Below are positions 9,888 through 21,452 of a stretch of 64,000 nucleotides of DNA, one piece after another (within the stretch, counting starts at the first letter, position 1; every line of letters starts with the position of its first letter). The translations under genes and the position numbers were made by a program. A model generated the notes under the pieces. That model made no database searches and was not told the origin of the DNA. It saw nothing but the letters and a program-made list of their open reading frames with translations. Source of the DNA: Margaritifera margaritifera (taxonomy: Eukaryota; Mollusca; Bivalvia; Unionida; Margaritiferidae); assembly GCA_029931535.1 (NCBI GenBank), contig JAQPZY010001555.1, positions 2,738,001-2,802,000 on the forward strand, given 5' to 3'.

Positions 9888-11755
9888 ATGGCATCAAGAG
9901 GCTGCAAGCATCCGGCAGACGCATTTTACTATGTCTGCGGCCAATTTATCAAGACAAGAGCGAAAAAGTACTCGGTGGAAGCATCTGCTAAGATGTGTGA
10001 GGCCTACGAGGCATATTTCGGCATGCCTGTCGGGGATCAAGACAAACCCTGGGCACCTCATTTCACCTGCGAGCACTGCAAAAAAACTCTGGAAGGTAAG
10101 ATGGACAATTGTTGCTCGGAATTTTATGTTATAAAATTTGTTAAAAATTTTTAAATTGTAAAAGTTTTTAATTTTAACATGTTTTACACTTTTCAATGTT
10201 ATTGAAAAAGTATATCATATATGAAAAATGTTGCGAGAATCTCTTACACATTATTCATGGGTGAAATAAATGTATTTTTGTAGGATGGTACTGAGGGGAA
10301 AAGAGAGCTTTGAAATTCGCTATCCCAAGAATTTGGGGGAACCCACTAACCACTCAAGCAACTGCTACTTCTGCATGGCGGACCCTTCCAAACGTCGGAC
10401 TGGCAAGAATGCACCTGCTATCACGTATCCGGACCTTCCTTCATCCATCGCCCCGGTGCCACACTGCCATGAGCTCCCTGTTCCCACTCCTCCGGAGAGA
10501 GCGCAGCCTTCTTCAGAAGAGAGCAGCAAGTCAGAGAGCGAGGAAGACGTTGTAGATCCAGGTGACAATTTCAGAGGTGGAGCTGAGGAGAGAAGAATCT
10601 CAACCAAAAAGACCTGAAGGACTTGATTAGAGATCTTGGTCTCACCAAGTCCAATGCCGAGCTTTTGACGTCTAGGCTCAAGCAGTGGAACTTGTTGGAT
10701 GAAATTGTGCAAGTCGCAGATCAGAGGAAGCGTCACCAATCTTTTTCCAGCTTCTTCACCCGTCAAGATGGGCTCTGCTTCTGCCACAATGTGACCAGTC
10801 TGTTCGAGGCAATCTGAATCGCCCCTAACCAGAATGAGTGACGCCTCTTCATTGACAGCTCATCCAGGAGCCTCAAGCCGTGCTGCTCCATAATGGTAAC
10901 AAGTACCTGTCTCTTCCCCAGGCTCACTTGGCGCACCTCAAAGATGATTGCAACAGCATCAAGACCTTGCTGGACGCCTTGAAGTATGATGAGTACGTCT
11001 GGGAGGTCATAGGAGACTTCAAAATGGTGGCATTCATGATGGGTCTCCAAGGCGGTTTTATCAAGTTTCCCTGCTATCTTTGCCTTTGGGACAGCAGGGA
11101 CACCAAGACGCACTACCACAGGCGGGACTGGCCACAGCGGACCGAGTTCTCTGTGGAGAGGAACAACGTCAAGTGGGAGCCATTGGTGGAACCCCGGAAG
11201 GTGCTGATGCCACCACTGCACATCAAACTGGGCCTTATGAAACAATTTGTCAGAGCTCTAGATAAGGAGTCGGCAGTATTCAAGTACCTTCAAGACGTCT
11301 TCCCTAAGCTGTCTGAGGCAAAGGTCAAAGCCGGTGTCTTTGTCGGACCACAGATAAAGAAGATTCTGGAGTGCAATGAATTCCCCAAGAAGCTCACTAG
11401 TAAGGAGAACGCGGCTTTGAAAATCTTTGTCGCAGTGGTTCGGGGCTTCCTGGGCAATCACAAGGCCGAAACATATGTGGAGCTGGTTGAGACTTTGGTG
11501 AAGAACTACGACACAATGGGCTGTAGGATGTTCCCCAAAGTCCATATCCTTGATGCTCATCTTGATAAACTCAAGGAGAACATAGGAGTGTACTTGGAGG
11601 AGAAAGGCGAGCGCTTCCACCAGGATATACTGGACTTTGAGCGCCGCTACCAAGGGCAGTATAACCAGAACATAATGGGAGACTGCATTTGGGGGCTGAT
11701 TCGTGAAAGTGATCTGCAGTATAATCATAAATCTCGAAAAACTACTCACTTCTAA
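9888..11755 (+). pseudogene. zinc-finger transposase-like gene, two exons, decayed
   Basis: Exon 1 (ATG 9888 to 10095) encodes a cysteine-rich start (C-x10-C, later CEHC). Donor GTAAG at 10096 and acceptor TTTTTGTAG ending at 10283 bound a 188-bp intron. Exon 2 has NCYFC, an acidic serine-rich linker, then a large conserved region: FIDSS (Asp at 10854), GDFKMVAFMMGLQGG (Asp at 11015), CYLC with HYHRR (from 11072) and GERFHQD (Glu at 11609). I recall this architecture from uncharacterised proteins in insect and Hydra genomes. A D/D/E catalytic core with a CxxC-H insert is my inference. Lesions: TGA at 10292, 10815 and 10839, and frame changes near 10335, 10570 and 10870. The last 291 codons are open. 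Confidence 0.75.
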
Positions 11756-11869
11756 ATCTTTTGTAGTCATTTTTGTATTACTTTAGTATAAATACATGTT
11801 AATTTGGATTCATATGTTGTTTTTCTAACTTTATGAGAACGAAAAGACACAAATTCGCCCGTTTTCTCA

Positions 11870-12016
11870 TTGGAAATAGGTAAATTTCAAAATACCACTG
11901 TCCTGGTCACAAAAGCAAAGTTTGTGAGGAATAATAGCCATTTTTTATACTTTTGAGGCATAAGCAATTAGGAAATAACACTTACTACCCAGGAACAAAA
12001 ATTGTGTTACATAGTG
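11870..12016 (-). repeat. right terminal inverted repeat of the transposon
   Basis: Reverse complement of 9577-9730, ending at the TAA target-site copy at 12017. It begins about 115 bp after the gene's stop codon (11753-11755). Confidence 0.9.
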
Positions 12017-12374
12017 TAATTAGCAGAAATGATTTGTACAGCTTTAGTTTATCTACCATGAAATTGTATAATTTCATTTTATAGAGAATATTACAAAAAG
12101 AGCGCCTGAGTAAGGCCCGACATAAGGTCATTAAAATCGCCGTACTTTAAAAATATTCGCTAGCAAAAGGAATATTTATTCTACACTTATGAGTCACAAC
12201 ATTACACAGTATTTTCTCCTTAGTGACATTATTGCTCCTAATTGACCATTATGATTTAGATTATTATTAGTATTAATGATAGTAGTAGAACTAGTAATAT
12301 CGGAGAGAGAGAGCAAAATAAAAAGAAGAAAGCAACAATTATGGCATATATTTTGTGTTTACTTATCAATCAAA

Positions 12375-12605
12375 ATTGTATGCATAGCCATCGGGATTAA
12401 GGATACAGCATACCTTTAGACTAGTTTTGTATTTGTCTTTATATTTTCTGTAACAAGAACCATACTATTCATTTTCACTACTATTTTGTACATTGATTTT
12501 GAGGAATGACATTCATATTAATTTTGTACGTCACTTTTTAATCTGCAATGAAGCCTGCAGAAGGCAAATTGCATCCTAACATCGGGAATTAATAAATACA
12601 GCATA
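12375..12605. repeat. dispersed repeat A, copy 1
   Basis: The block 'cattttcactac-attt...gaatgacattcatattaat...gcaatgaagcctgcag...gcatcctaacat' at 12468-12585 recurs at 13268-13375. A second pair, 'atacagcatacctttagac' (12403) and 'atacagcatacctttt' (12597), sits within it. Confidence 0.6.
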
Positions 12606-12657
12606 CCTTTTGTCAGTAGTGTTATGCGTTTTTTTTATTTTCAATATAGACAGACAC

Positions 12658-12659
<2 letters not shown>

Positions 12660-12705
<46 letters not shown>

Positions 12706-12740
12706 ATGTATATTCGCACCTTTCTCTCTCTCTCTCTGTC
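12660..12740. repeat. (AT)n and (TC)n microsatellites
   Basis: An AT tract at 12662-12704 is followed by a short TC tract at 12722-12739. Confidence 0.95.
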
Positions 12741-13264
12741 CCTCTCCCATACACTGACTCTGTCGTAATAAAATTTGCTTACATACCATGTATTTTTATT
12801 TCTAGGCGGGTAATAAGGATGACCGAGTTTTCTTTTAATTACCTTGTGGCCTAACTATTTTAACCTTTTCTGTGAATTAGATATGTTTGGACCGCATCAT
12901 ATGCATGTACTTTATGTTTTAAAGTATTTTTTTTTTCTTTCATGTTAGATCAATTGAATTATTTCGTTATATGACGAGAATACTTTGTTAACAGCTGTCT
13001 TCTCAATTTTCCGGCTATTCCCTTGTCCTGATACCACTGTGTGTATTACAATGTAAACATTCTTAACCGTGTACATTGATTATACCATCATTAAGCGAAG
13101 ATTTGGGATATTTTTTACAGTTGGACTTTCTTTCAAAGGGCATCTTGTATAGCAGTGACACTTTTACGCGCTGCTTAGTTTTAGTAATGTTTACTCGTCG
13201 TGCGTTATTAACAAGCTAACTTGGAATTTTAATTCAAAAACAATATAAATATGAAAAAGCTTGA

Positions 13265-13385
13265 ATCGTTCATTTTCACTACGATTTGGGGAAATGACAT
13301 TTCATATTAATATGTTTATGCCGTGTTTCAATTCGCAATTAAGCCTGCAAGGGGCACACTGCATCCTAACATGGACGGCGAGGTG
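13265..13385. repeat. dispersed repeat A, copy 2
   Basis: Direct repeat of 12468-12585, about 800 bp downstream, with several indels. Confidence 0.6.
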
Positions 13386-15336
13386 TTCACTACAAAGTCA
13401 CAAAACACTTTTATGTCAACAGATCATTTCTGGTGAATTTTACGTCCTACTTCCATTTCCTAAATTTAAAAATAATAATCATACTTGGAATCATTTCTGT
13501 AATCAAGCACGATATTTTATTTTTCCTCTTGAGTGAAGAACACCTGATATAAACAATAAATTTGATCTTGCTTTACAGAATCCGTGTTCAAGTCATGACG
13601 TCACATTTCATGTAGGTCACATAAACTCCCAAAGTGGACCCCGCTGATGTGCGTTATTGGAGAAATACTACAAAAATGCCCGAATTTCCCAAATGAATAA
13701 CGAAATTAAGTCCTTTTCTTTTTGTTTTTCTTTTTTTCCATCTGAACAAAATTCTCTCATGTAGTTTCAATGCATATTTTGGTTGAATTTTGTCTTTAAA
13801 TTTTATTTAGACACAGAAGACTTCACCATGGAAAAATAGGTCAAAAAGCATTTCAACTGTATTGGCTCTTTTATGATTCACGCCTAGCATTAAAGGAACA
13901 TAAACCCGGATCGGCAGTTGCACAATGTGCTGACAGATGACCATCTGAGCCGAACGATACAAATGATTTTACATGAGTGGCGTAGACATTGATCTAATGG
14001 CACGTTATGCAACTGCATACATGGGTTAACGCTCTCTGTACTTGATGCGCGTCATAAACCGATAAGTACCGGTATGTAAATTAAATCAGTATGTTAGCTG
14101 TACATTTCATTTTAAATCGATCGGTCATTCAGAGTTTACATAGTCTAGAAATGGCTCTCGATTATGTGCACAGACCGAGTTTCATCTTCATTGGTCTAGC
14201 TTTTTGCTCATTCTTTACTACTGTCATATTCCAAGCAACTGATAGGACGAAACACACTGACAATGCAGCGTTCACTGAATGTCAAAAGTGTTTAAGAACT
14301 TACCTCCATTTAAGGTGCAAAATATTATATACAACAGCATGCACATAACTGGTGTATAAAGAGGACTTAAGTTGCCAGCGTTTTTTATGACAGAAGTATT
14401 CATGGAATTTGCTCCATGTCAGATGCATAATACATAGTTATCCTTAATATCAACCGTCATACTCCACAAATATATTTCTAATCCAGCGTGGCTCTCTATC
14501 TATGTTGCCATTATTTGTCAGATGCACTTAGCCGTCTTTCGTTTGCGACAGACGTATTCGCATATTGACACTGCGCTACGATATCTCCATATATGAAAGT
14601 GTTTATGACTTAATTTAGCTCTGGTTTCAATGACCAGGAACCGCTGTCATAAAACTGTTCAACTGGAGTACTTACTTAACTCAAAATGAGTGCTCTGGAA
14701 AAATTTCAAAAAGTAAAGCTTCAGGTTAATATCTCAGCATTCTTAAGCCCTAATGAACCATCTTGTTTGAAAATGTAGGTTTACTGCAATAATGTCGCCG
14801 TAGTTTAGGCACCAACAGCATATAAAGGCTGAGCTGCGATTTTCCTCAAAGTTTTGTCTTTTTATGAAAGTAGGACTTTCACGTATGGTGCGAGTGTTAT
14901 TTGAAATATGATTCCGTATTAAGCGAACGCAAAATTATAAAAATAAGAGTGAACTTATGAATATGATATTAACAATATAAATCTACGTGATCCTATATGA
15001 TAGTACCCCAGCACAATGGCTTCGAAGTAGTGTTAATGTGACTATAGTAAACTAAATTGTAAGAATTATCATGTACGGAGAAAGCGAAGCGCTGACGCGA
15101 TCTGCTAAAATGTGTGTAGAGCACCGCAAACGGCGGCTACAAGTCCCTGACCAAAGTGGACTATATAGAACAAAACTCAAAGATCAAAGTTGCAGAGATT
15201 GTATTAAAATGTCGAGCAGATAAAGGGGATGTTTAGTATGTATGCGCATAATTATGGGACTGAAGTTATTTTATTTTTGTTAGCTTTGAAGCGTTTATTG
15301 TTAACGTTACCACTGAACAGAGTCCTTATATCTAGA
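13386..15336. other. mostly unassigned intergenic sequence
   Basis: Apart from the candidate exon at 14151-14315, no domain or repeat family is recognised here. Confidence 0.4.
14151..14348 (+). CDS. candidate first exon of a small cysteine-containing secreted protein
   Basis: From the ATG at 14151 the frame encodes a short N-terminus, a hydrophobic stretch (FIFIGLAFCSFFTTVIF, residues ~11-27) that would serve as a signal peptide, then a polar part with C-x2-C and two later cysteines. An upstream in-frame ATG at 14091 is also possible. At 14315-14320 the sequence AAG|GTGCAA could be a splice donor, in which case the last 10 codons are intronic. No downstream exon was found and the family is unknown to me. 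Confidence 0.3.
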   Translation: MALDYVHRPSFIFIGLAFCSFFTTVIFQATDRTKHTDNAAFTECQKCLRTYLHLRCKILYTTACT

Positions 15337-15346
15337 CACACACACA

Positions 15347-15440
<94 letters not shown>
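15337..15440. repeat. (CA)n then (TA)n microsatellite
   Basis: A CA tract to 15387 passes directly into a TA tract. Confidence 0.97.
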
Positions 15441-15444
<4 letters not shown>

Positions 15445-15454
15445 TACATTTGAG

Positions 15455-16555
15455 ATGTTACTCATGACTTCTAATGTTGAATGTAATGAATTTAATGTGC
15501 TAGAGGACGATGCCATTGATAATGGCGGTTTTCAAACTGTGACCAGTAAGCGAACGCGGATAAATACAGGTGGATCATTTCTAGGAAACAAACACTTTGA
15601 ACAAGCTTCGATGGAGGAACAACTTGCATTCATTTTTGAGGATTTACAGGTAATAAAATCGGGATAAAGATCCTTGTCTGAAGGTATACGATCTTGTAAA
15701 TCTGTCATGTTTTTCTCATGCAAAAAAGTTAACAAATCATTGAGGTCACAAGTAAATGTGCTGATATGTTAAATATTATGGCTTATAAATCAATAGACAT
15801 CGAAGCTCGAAGTAGAAGTAACAATTTGATTTTCTGCGGTACTGATAAAACTTTCAGAAAAAAAAATGTTTTTGATGTCGTGCAAAAATGTGTTCAATCA
15901 GCTGAAGCTGGATGTAGATTTCTATATACACTGTTCGTGCGCACATATTGAGGGTACATCAACGGATTCGCCCGGGCAAGTGAACCCCAAGCGGCCCATA
16001 ATAGTAGAATTCCGCGACTATTGTGACACCTAGTATATTCTACAAAATGACAAGGTCTTGAAGGGCACTAATGTTTCAATTGATAGAGACTACCTGCGAG
16101 AAATTGGGGAGCCACGAAAGAGACTGTGGTTATAAGTTAAGGTGCTACGACAAAAAAGTCCGAAGGCAAAATGTTCTGTCCAGTATCCAGCAAATCTAGT
16201 TGTTAACAGCACAGTCGTCAGTGATGAACTCCCAAATTGGCTGGATACAACGAAAGTTTCCCGTAATATGTTACTCTCCTATGTGCAACCGTTCCAGAAA
16301 AGCCAAGAAAGGAATTTCCCACCTTTCCAATTACAAAATACTTGTGTACAAAGAGCGAATAACGACCAAACTATGAAAATTCAAAGAAACAAAAACCTAT
16401 ATGATCGAGTACATACTTTACTGCATCAGGGTATAACTGAAGAATGGTTCATTTGCATACCAACAGAGAAGTTGATAATTACCTCACTCCTCTCCATTTC
16501 GAAAGCTTCCTGCTGCATTTATATAGATGTATCAGTACGAAATTCCAGATAAAGT
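15455..16555 (+). pseudogene. L1-type LINE ORF1 remnant (transposase_22-like)
   Basis: Three frame segments follow each other: 15455-15667, 15766-15951 and 16142-16552. The motif KSIDIEARSRSNNLIF at ~15787 matches the start of the RNA-binding domain of L1 ORF1 proteins (pattern 'E..SRRNNL.I.G'). Further on, 'NPKRPIIVEFRDYCDT' at ~15990 and 'EIGEPRKRLWL' match the domain's second half. Stops at 15665, 15949 and 16027 and frame changes show it is dead. A helical, acidic N-terminal part precedes the domain, as in family members. ORF1 proteins coat their own RNA in the retrotransposition particle. No matching reverse transcriptase follows: the sequence runs straight into the tandem array. Confidence 0.7.
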
Positions 16556-16864
16556 TTTGAGATCATTAGCTGATATTTTATGCAGAAAGAAGTTCATAAA
16601 TTCGTACATTTTGTGTCTATTAACTTAGATCGGCGTCTCTTTTTATCTAGTCTCAAACAATAGCAACACATGTCCCTCTGGCTCAATATGACCAATCAGA
16701 TGCAAATATTACGCATTGTTTCGACAACATGATTTGGAAAATAAGCAATCACAACTTTGATTATCATGATTTTGTACCAAAACAAAATGAAATATAAACA
16801 GCATAGGTGCACATACATTGTTGATCTTATGGCCAGTCTCCAACCAACACAACACCACCCACTC

Positions 16865-16897
<33 letters not shown>

Positions 16898-18384
16898 ATT
16901 GGTTGGCTAGTCCAAACGTCAACTTTACCCTAATGGATCCAGATTATTCTCTTCCCACCCGCATAACCCCATCTGACGTTCTCTCCCTCTTTCTCTCTAT
17001 ATCTCTCTCTGGAACATCGTCGCAAACCACGTGCAAAAATCCGTGAAAAAGGACCGTCACAGATTCTAACTAGCGACGATGTCGTTGGAATTATGATGGT
17101 ACATCTAAATGACAAAGCGACCAACTTTCGTCATTTAAACCAACTTTCCTATTTAAATCTTCAGACTCTTCTTTATACAGTTATTCAATCTTGATGAAAA
17201 TAGAAGCTCACAAAAGGAGCAAATTAAACATTTCCTAAAGGATTTTGAATAGCTACAATAGCTGCAGAATTACATATTTAGTGGACACACAAGGAATGGA
17301 TGTGACGAGTTTAGTCCTCCGTCAAAACACGGTTTCTTCTCGTCTGTCCTAACATTGCTGGAAGAGTAGGTATGTGTACTTGTATATGGTATAATTAAAA
17401 TATATGTATAACGTAAGTATGTACGCTGTATCTTTGATATACCACTGGCTGAATACATTTTTCATTAAGAGGAAACTCGGCAAGACTCATTCGCTTTTGC
17501 TTTAAATCAAACATTTATACATTTTGTGGTATCTTACAGATACAGCATGTATGCTATAAATACATTCTATATTTCTACCACATACACTAAAATAACATGG
17601 CTTTTAAAGTGCCAGTACTGTTGGTATATCAAATTGTGATTCACCTACGTTATATGGATACGCATATAATTATGATTTCAACAGTAGATCATTGCTTCTG
17701 TACTTTCTATATCAGTCATGGATTTCCACTTACTAACCGCTAACAAAATAAGAAAATAACAAGAAAAATAGTAATAATTACCGTTTTCTAAATCAATTAC
17801 ACATATTATCCAATGTCATCAAAATACCCTCTACTTCCGCGTTTTACCTCCCCGCCCCCCCCCCCCTCTGCCTCTCTCATACCATAAGAGACCAAACATA
17901 GGTGGAAATATGTGGAGTCAGAGACAAATCAAAATTTGAATTGGACGAAATATGTGAACATTAACTTACACCAATTTGAATAGAGGAACCCAAGTCTTTA
18001 TAAATGTATGTGTACACTTTCCGTTGAATTATTCTACAGTGTTATGCAATAATATACAAAGTTGCAGTATCCTCTCAAAACGAGAAGCCCGTACTGTAAA
18101 TTCCTTGACCAAACGACTCACATACTATAACCTATTTCATGTTTTATTTTAATTTTTTATATATTTTTTTAGAGTAGAATTAGGATCTAAAACGGATCAT
18201 TTTTAAATATCCAAATGTCTGAAGACCTCTATGATTTTTTATTTATAAGTTTCCCGTCACAAGATTCCACTGAAGTCTAAACAGGCATACTAGTTTAATT
18301 TATAAATCATTTCATTTTCAAACTGTTCTACTCGAAGTATGCTTCCTTTTTCAAACAAGATTGCAATATAGTCATGTTATGTAT
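16430..18384. repeat. array unit 1
   Basis: Begins inside the 3' end of the LINE ORF1 remnant. Slot 1 is a TC tract at 16861-16899, slot 2 a C-rich/TC tract at 17850-17878. The hairpin element is at 17416-17553. Confidence 0.75.
17416..17553. repeat. hairpin element in unit 1
   Basis: 'gctgtatctttgataccac'-type left arm and 'gtggtatc...agatacagc' right arm enclose about 80 bp. The right arm has an indel relative to the copy in unit 6. Confidence 0.65.
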
Positions 18385-19019
18385 GGGGTTACAGGTGTGA
18401 TTTGAATTCAGTTAGTTCCAGTGGAGGCATGTCCTTCGTATAAGGTTAAAAACAAATGGCTAATTTAATACCAACAGGGAGGTGGAGAATTAGCTCACAC
18501 TTTCTTTGTATCAAAAACTTCATGGTACATTTATACAGGTGCATCAGCACAAAATTCCAGATAAAACATTCAGGTGATTAGATGATATTTTTATGCAGAC
18601 AGAAGTTCAAACATCCATACGTTTCTTGTAGCCTAGGTTTTAATGTCTGTAGACCGGCAAACATACTGGTCTGAATAATAATGATATCCCACTTAGTACA
18701 TTATTTAGATTTACGCCTTTGTTCTAACCTTAAACAATAGCAAGATAAAAGTTCTTTGTCCCTCTGACTCAATATTAGCAATCGACTGTGAATATTACGC
18801 ACTGTTTCTAAAACATAAGTTGGACAATAAGCAATCACTACAATTTGTATCGTGATTTTGTATCAAAACAATATGAAATACAAAAAACATAGGTGTACGT
18901 ATATTCTTATTATTATGATTAATATTCAACCAGACCAGAATCACCCATCGTCTCTATATCAGTTGTTTGGTCACCCAACGTCTCTATATCAATTGTTTGG
19001 TCAACCAATGGATCCATAT

Positions 19020-19086
<67 letters not shown>

Positions 19087-20213
19087 GATCATATTCGCAA
19101 GCCACAGGCGAACATCCGTGACAAAGGAGCGTAACGAATTATCGCCCTTGGCTAGCAATGATGCCTCTTGACCTATGATGGTAAATCTAAATGACAAATC
19201 GACCAACAGGGAGAGAGAAAGAGTGAGATGGAGGATACAAATAATTGTATAATCAGTAACAATTGTGAGCAAAACATAGTAATGACTTAGATCAACTGAA
19301 AGTTATTTAAAAACTTGTCATTGCCTCTTTTAGGTTCGTCATTTCGCATAGCATATCCCCCCCCCCACACACACACACACACATACACTCGTTTCCATAC
19401 ACTAGCCCATTATTGAATCGAATGTCCACGCTTTCATTGTTCGGGACTCTAGCCATGTAATGTTTGTAGTGCTCTACTTTCTTTGTTTAAACTTTCATAT
19501 TTAAATTATCAGACTCTCCTTTATTTATTCAATCAATATTAATGAAAATAAAAGGTCAAAAAGGCAGCAAATTAACAATTTTCAGAATGATTGTGAATAG
19601 CTACAATAGTTTCTGAATTACATTTTGTATCGGACACAAAAGAAGGGATATGAAGATTTTAGTCCTCCGTCAAAAGAAAGTTCACTCTCGTCAATCGTAA
19701 CTCTGTTGGAAACGTAAGTATGTGTATTTGTATATGGTATAAATAAAATATATGTTTAATATCTACGCTGTATCTTTGATATACCACTGGTAGAATAAAT
19801 GTTTTATTAAAAAGAAACTCGGCAGGCATCGATTGATTTTAATCAAACATTTATACATCTCGTGGTATATCAAATAAACATCATGTATAAAATACATACA
19901 TTCTATATTTCTTCCACAGGCATTACAAATAGCATGGCTTTTAAAGTGTTGGTATAACGCAATTTGACATACCAATACTGTTGGTATAACAAATTGTGAT
20001 TCACTAATGGCATATGAATACGCATATAATTATGATTTCAACAGTGGACACTTGTTTCTGTGCTCTCTAAATCAGTCATGGATTTCCACTTGCTAATCAT
20101 TAATACAATAAGAAAACAACGAGAAAAATAGTAAAACGTACCGTTTTCTAAGTCAATTAAACATGTTACACAATTTCATGGAAATCCCTTTACTTTCTCT
20201 CTTTGGCTCTCTC

Positions 20214-20259
<46 letters not shown>

Positions 20260-20774
20260 GCCATTTAGGGACAGAACATAGGTATATGTCCGTGGAGTGA
20301 GAGAGAAAAAAGAATCTGAACTTGGGAAAACTTTAAACTTCAACTTGCACCAAGCAGTCTAGAGAAACACAAGTCTTTATACATATATGTGTACTCATTC
20401 TATGGGATTTTATAGTGTTATACGATTCGAATGATACACATTTGCAGTAACCTCTCGGGACTAGAAACCCGTACGGTAAATTATTTGGCTAAGCGGCACA
20501 CACATTATACTCTATTTGATGTTTGATTATTTTTTTTTTTTTTTTTTTTTGCTCTATTTGTAGCCAATAATACTTTTCGAAAATAGATTATTTTTAAATA
20601 TTACGATTTCTGAAGGCCTCGATTGATGAGTTTGTCGTCAGAAGGTCCCGTTGATGTCTTATGATATCAGCCATACTATACTAATTTATAACTCATATTT
20701 GTTTTAACTGCTTTACTCAAATTATGCTTCCTTTTACAACACGATTACAATATAGTCATATTTCGCATGGCCTT
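18385..20774. repeat. array unit 2
   Basis: Longest unit (2.39 kb). Slot 1 is a 64-bp TC tract at 19021-19084, slot 2 a TC tract at 20203-20257. It also carries C-run/AC repeats at 19358-19384 and a T-run at 20529-20550. A short internal duplication, 'cgtctctatatcagttgttt', occurs at 18949 and 18979. Confidence 0.8.
19764..19891. repeat. hairpin element in unit 2
   Basis: Left arm 'acgctgtatctttgatatac' is intact; the right arm ('cgtggtatatcaaataaaca') has diverged. Confidence 0.6.
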
Positions 20775-21375
20775 TCAGGTGTGATTTGAACACCGATAGT
20801 CTCAGTGGAAGCATTTCTTTTGCATAAGGTTAGAAAGAAATGGTTAAATTACATACCAACAAAGAGGTGGAGAATTACCCCTCTCTATCTCCATTTCAAA
20901 AACTTCCTTGTACATTACTACAGGTGTAACAGTACGAAACTCCAGATATACCATTCAGGTCGTTAGTTGATATTTTATGCAGAAAGTTCATTTATTCATA
21001 CAGTTTGTGTCGCTTGGGTTTTGATGTTTTGTAGACCAGTTAACATCCTGGTCTGAATAATAATGATGATTCACTTCTTACATACCTTAGATACGTGTCA
21101 TTGTTTCTATTCGTCAACAATAACAGCATATACGTTCTATGTCCATGTTGCTCAATATGAGCAATCAATGTAAATACTACGAATTGTTGTAAATACTACG
21201 AATTGTTGTAAATACTACGAATTGTTTTCAAAACATAAGTTGGAAAATTAGCAATCACGACTATTTATGTCGTGACTTTATACCAAAACAAAACGAAATA
21301 AAAATCACATAGATGCACGTCGAATGTTGGTCTTTTGCTTATTTTCCAACCCACCCTGCACCAACCCTCTCTCTC

Positions 21376-21452
<77 letters not shown>

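Larger units (their letters stand above)
9574..12019 (+). mobile_element. DNA transposon with ~150-bp terminal inverted repeats and TAA target duplication
   Basis: The element proper is 9577-12016 (2440 bp). The left end starts CACCGTGTAACA and the right end, reverse-complemented, starts CACTATGTAACA. After that the ends match almost base for base for about 145 bp, including 'ttcctgggtagtaagtgtta' and 'gaccaggacagtg'. Direct TAA triplets flank it at 9574-9576 and 12017-12019. CAC- ends with a 3-bp duplication resemble the CMC/EnSpm group, and the heptamer-like end also recalls Transib, but Transib duplicates 5 bp. The superfamily is therefore left open. The interior holds one decayed gene read rightward. 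Confidence 0.85.

Noticed and set aside
19021..19272. Arg-Glu and Ser-Leu repeat reading frames
   Set aside because: Products of TC/GA microsatellites; likewise at 21265, 25817 and 61497.
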